From Plakobranchus ocellatus (Eukaryota > Mollusca > Gastropoda > Plakobranchidae): a DNA stretch of 22,387 nt. The position numbers and the translations under genes are program-made. The stretch covers positions 9,232-31,618 of the forward strand of contig BLXT01000403.1 of the NCBI GenBank assembly GCA_019648995.1. Direction: 5' to 3'. The notes under the pieces are model-generated. The model was not told the DNA's origin. It was given only the letters and a program-made list of their open reading frames with translations, and did no database searches. How positions within the stretch are numbered: position 1 is the first letter of the stretch; each line of letters opens with the position of its first letter. Below, in pieces: positions 20,100-22,387 of the stretch.

Positions 20100-20119
20100 G
20101 GGGAGGGGGGTGGGGAGGG
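20100..20119 (+). other. strong G-quadruplex motif
   Basis: GGGGAGGGGGGTGGGGAGGG has four long G-runs with single-base loops, a shape expected to fold very stably. It is isolated in AT-rich DNA, about 240 bases before the coding relic at 20.34 kb. Confidence 0.7.
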
Positions 20120-20336
20120 AATGTCATCTCTAGGAAGCTGTGCTGCCAATGGTATAGCATGCAATCCCACATATCTTGTAGCTACAATATATAGAAATAG
20201 GGATGTGTTTTTCAACACAACATACTGGTCTTCATGACTTTTTTTGTAAAATATGAGAAAATACAATGTGGTCAGATTTTTTTTTCAAATCAGTGCCAAA
20301 AAATAATTTTTGAGGCATTGGATCAAGTGAAAAGCA

Positions 20337-20918
20337 ATGTTTTCAGTTACAGATCTTGATCAAAAGATGATAAGTCTGATAGCTATTCTCACTGATGAAA
20401 TTCTAGAGATTAGATCTAATTCCAGTAGTATAGATGAATAGTGATGGTGATGAATTTAAAGCAGAAAAACAGTTTCTTATATCTCCAAAAGTTCTACATC
20501 TCAGTTCACATCCAGATTAAGTTCAAACTAATGAAGGAAAAAGGAAATAAAAATGCTGCAGAAAGCTCTCAGTTGATCAAAAGATCTAGAAAAAATCTTA
20601 CTAATAACGCATCATCAAGGCAAGAGAAAATGCACATTAGATGAATCACAGCTGAATTTGAAGTTTTTACCTTCTAGAGGATCTGGTGTAGTTACCCCTA
20701 ATCTAAATCATAAATATGCAGCGTCCATGCTTCTGGACTGTTTGAAGAAGCTGTTGACTGATGACATTCTTTACACTTTAGTAAGCAAACAACTGACTAT
20801 GCAGCCTTCAGCATGGGAGCAGAGAAAATCTTTACTCTTTGACGAGAAGCTAAGATTCACAAGCTTTATTAATTTCTTGTTAACTTGTGTGTCATGGGGG
20901 TTTGACCCAAAGCCATAA
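20337..20918 (+). pseudogene. frame-broken coding relic, faintly piggyBac-transposase-like
   Basis: Successive segments of coherent-looking protein run through changing frames. From the ATG at 20337 comes ...LTDEILEIRSNSSSIDE, then (frame +1 at about 20434) NSDGDEFKAEKQFLISPK up to a stop at 20518-20520. Next is a Lys/Asn/Ser-rich stretch to about 20615. A last open part to TAA at 20918 holds GKRKCTLDESQLNLKF, LLDCLKKLLTDDILYTLVSK and LFDEKLRFTSFINFLL. The order is an acidic N-terminus, then a basic link, then a helix of the 'LDxF..LLTDDIL..IV' kind, then 'E...FI..LL'. It recalls the N-terminal half of piggyBac-type transposases, but no catalytic Asp motif is seen. Further open pieces (20965-21261, and a short one ending at TGA 21372-21374) may be later fragments. 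The identity is a guess; the decay is clear. Confidence 0.3.
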
Positions 20919-21711
20919 ATGAGAGGTTAAGAAATTGATTCTTTCTACAAACATTTAAACTGAAGTGCTTCTCAAGGCAAGTTTAATTCAAAACTTCACT
21001 GCACAGAAACTGCTGGAAGTAGAGACAAAATCTATAGACAAAAATGTCTATATAAAGAGAGATTATGTTATAAAAGGAACACTGGGGAAAAAAAATTGTG
21101 TTCATAGTTTTCTAGGATACATTAAAAGAAGGCACAACAAAGATTCAATTATATCAAATAGAAAGAAAAAAGAGAAATGCACACACAGCTTGAGCATAGC
21201 TGTGCTTTCTGTGTTGTTTTATCCTTATGAAAGAGTAAAATCAAGTAACTCTTTCAAATAAAATATTAGATTACACTTTTTAAGATACTGAGTGGATAAT
21301 ACTGTGCTTCTTCGGTCTCGGTTGTGGAGATGAGAAGGAATTCCATGGAGAAAGAGCCAGCAGAAGAATACTGACTCATGAAACATATTTAAATTGGAAG
21401 CTAGTTGTACTTAACAACCTTAAGTGATTAAATGTTTATTATAGAAAAGGATTGGAATTTTTAAAAATGTGGTTTATAAAGGAGCTGGGAAATTTTTGTT
21501 GAAAATATGCTATGCTAGGTCCATTTGCTCATAGGTCTTTCATGCTATGGAATTTTGTAAATGCAGGTTCACATTTTTGGTTTTGAAAGAATGTTTGTTT
21601 TTTTTTACAAAGAAGGTCAATATTTTGTATCTGAAAAATGAAAGAGATGATTTTAAATAGTTATTATATGTACCAAATTAACTCTGATTATTATTCAGTT
21701 AAAATGCACCT
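20919..21711. other. stretch with possible further relic fragments
   Basis: An open frame at 20965-21261 (Lys-rich, no motif) and a short frame ending ...VVEMRRNSMEKEPAEEY at 21369-21371 (stop TGA 21372-21374) look more coding-like than the surroundings but cannot be joined or identified. The remainder is AT-rich and non-coding. Confidence 0.25.
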
Positions 21712-21724
21712 TTTTTTTTTCCAG
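21712..21724 (+). promoter_or_regulatory. 3' splice acceptor
   Basis: A T-run ends in ccag|G (AG at 21723-21724), directly before a 73-bp open segment that ends in a consensus donor. It is a textbook acceptor shape. Confidence 0.45.
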
Positions 21725-21797
21725 GATTGCATGTGGCAAGACCATTTGTATCTTCATTGATTCAAAAGATATTAAATCTTTCAAACCCAGCGGCAAG
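21725..21797 (+). CDS. candidate 73-bp internal exon of an unidentified gene
   Basis: The exon lies between a strong acceptor (ttttttccag, AG at 21723-21724) and a consensus donor (CAAG|GTAAAC, GT at 21798-21799). Two of three frames are open: one reads LHVARPFVSSLIQKILNLSN, the other IACGKTICIFIDSKDIKSFK. I favour the first for its more ordinary residue mix but cannot decide without neighbouring exons. No partner exon is visible in the window. It would belong to a plus-strand gene reaching past the right end, or it may be a pseudo-exon. Confidence 0.35.
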
Positions 21798-21799
21798 GT

Positions 21800-22387
21800 A
21801 AACACTTATCCAGCAGACTTGTGCAACCACTATGTTAAAAAAGGAAGAATAAGAAAAGGCAAATGCATCCTACTCATTATTGTAGAGCAATATTTTTTTG
21901 TCATGGGTGATAACCTCTGTCTTTTGCTTTTTCTATTAAATCAAACTCAAAAGATATGGAACATGATAACCTGTGCTTATCATTGTACATCTCTAAGACT
22001 GATAAATTTCTCTAAAAATTGCTTAAAACTTATCTTGTAAATGACGTGTGACAGAAAGTTGTTACATTGTCTCTTTTATGTCTCAAATTCCGTTTTTGAA
22101 CTCGAATTTTGCTCTTATAACAGTTTGATTTGAAACATTCTACATTGTATTTGCCAAAAGCTAATACGAATTAAAATCGATTTTCAGAGAACAGATATTT
22201 TGTTTTAACACATTGCAAGCTGAATTAAAAGTTTTAATAACTTTAAATTTTGTCCAGCATCCCATGGCTCTCTTTCTTTCATGTATTTTTAGAGATTTAG
22301 AATAAAGTAAAATGGATGCAGCAGTTGTCAGGTGGGAATTCCAAAGTTTCTTTCTTGTGTAAAGCAAGCAGTGATCGGCATGTTGCA
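21800..22387. other. non-coding end of the window
   Basis: AT-rich sequence with short chance frames (60-73 codons). If the exon at 21725-21797 is real, this is its downstream intron. Nothing else is recognised. Confidence 0.4.

Overview
The window looks like animal nuclear DNA. It is AT-rich, it has one intron-bearing gene whose very long terminal exon follows a clear polypyrimidine tract and AG acceptor, and it carries many homopolymers, a long CTT/CTC microsatellite and several small terminal-inverted-repeat (TIR) elements. A gastropod mollusc is my best guess. It rests on frequent tagatcta-type motifs (clustered at 17.4-20.6 kb) and on a fossil that resembles the N-terminal half of RAG1, a type of sequence described as a mobile element in the sea hare Aplysia. 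The species is not proven.

Layout. 1-1.2 kb: no gene recognised. 1,194-1,681: a 488-bp TTAA-flanked element of piggyBac type. 1.7-3.44 kb: intronic or upstream DNA of the main gene, with a candidate recursive splice site at 2,766-2,787. 3,442-7,538 (+): terminal coding exon of a large, disordered, probably nuclear protein that I cannot name. It has an acidic N-terminal part, SP/TP-K sites, a KEN box and a C-terminal SUMO-interacting-type motif. 7.5-8.4 kb: its likely 3' UTR. 8,658-9,330: a 673-bp TA-flanked Tc1/mariner-pogo-type element.

10,237-11,314 (-) is the most interesting part: a frame-broken reading of a protein with three CxxC pairs whose motif and spacing match the N-terminal zinc-binding region of RAG1. 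It continues through a Ser/Thr/His-rich linker into a basic segment that may correspond to the stretch entering the RAG1 nonamer-binding region. An upstream open segment at 11,530-11,858 (-) may be its first exon. I see no RAG1 catalytic core in the window.

12-16.1 kb: non-coding, with a G-quadruplex motif at 15.77 kb. 16.2-16.7 kb (+): a frameshifted coding relic I cannot name. 17.97-18.07 kb: triplet microsatellite. 18.24-18.45 kb: SINE-like sequence. 18,507-19,233: a foldback element with two perfectly matching 93-bp arms, adjoining a second inverted-repeat element at 19,240-19,507. 20.1 kb: a strong G-quadruplex motif. 20.3-20.9 kb (+): another frame-broken coding relic, faintly like a piggyBac transposase N-terminus. 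21,725-21,797 (+): a plausible internal exon of a further gene running off the right end. The window therefore holds one apparently living gene plus a belt of transposon-derived debris, in which the RAG1-like relic stands out.
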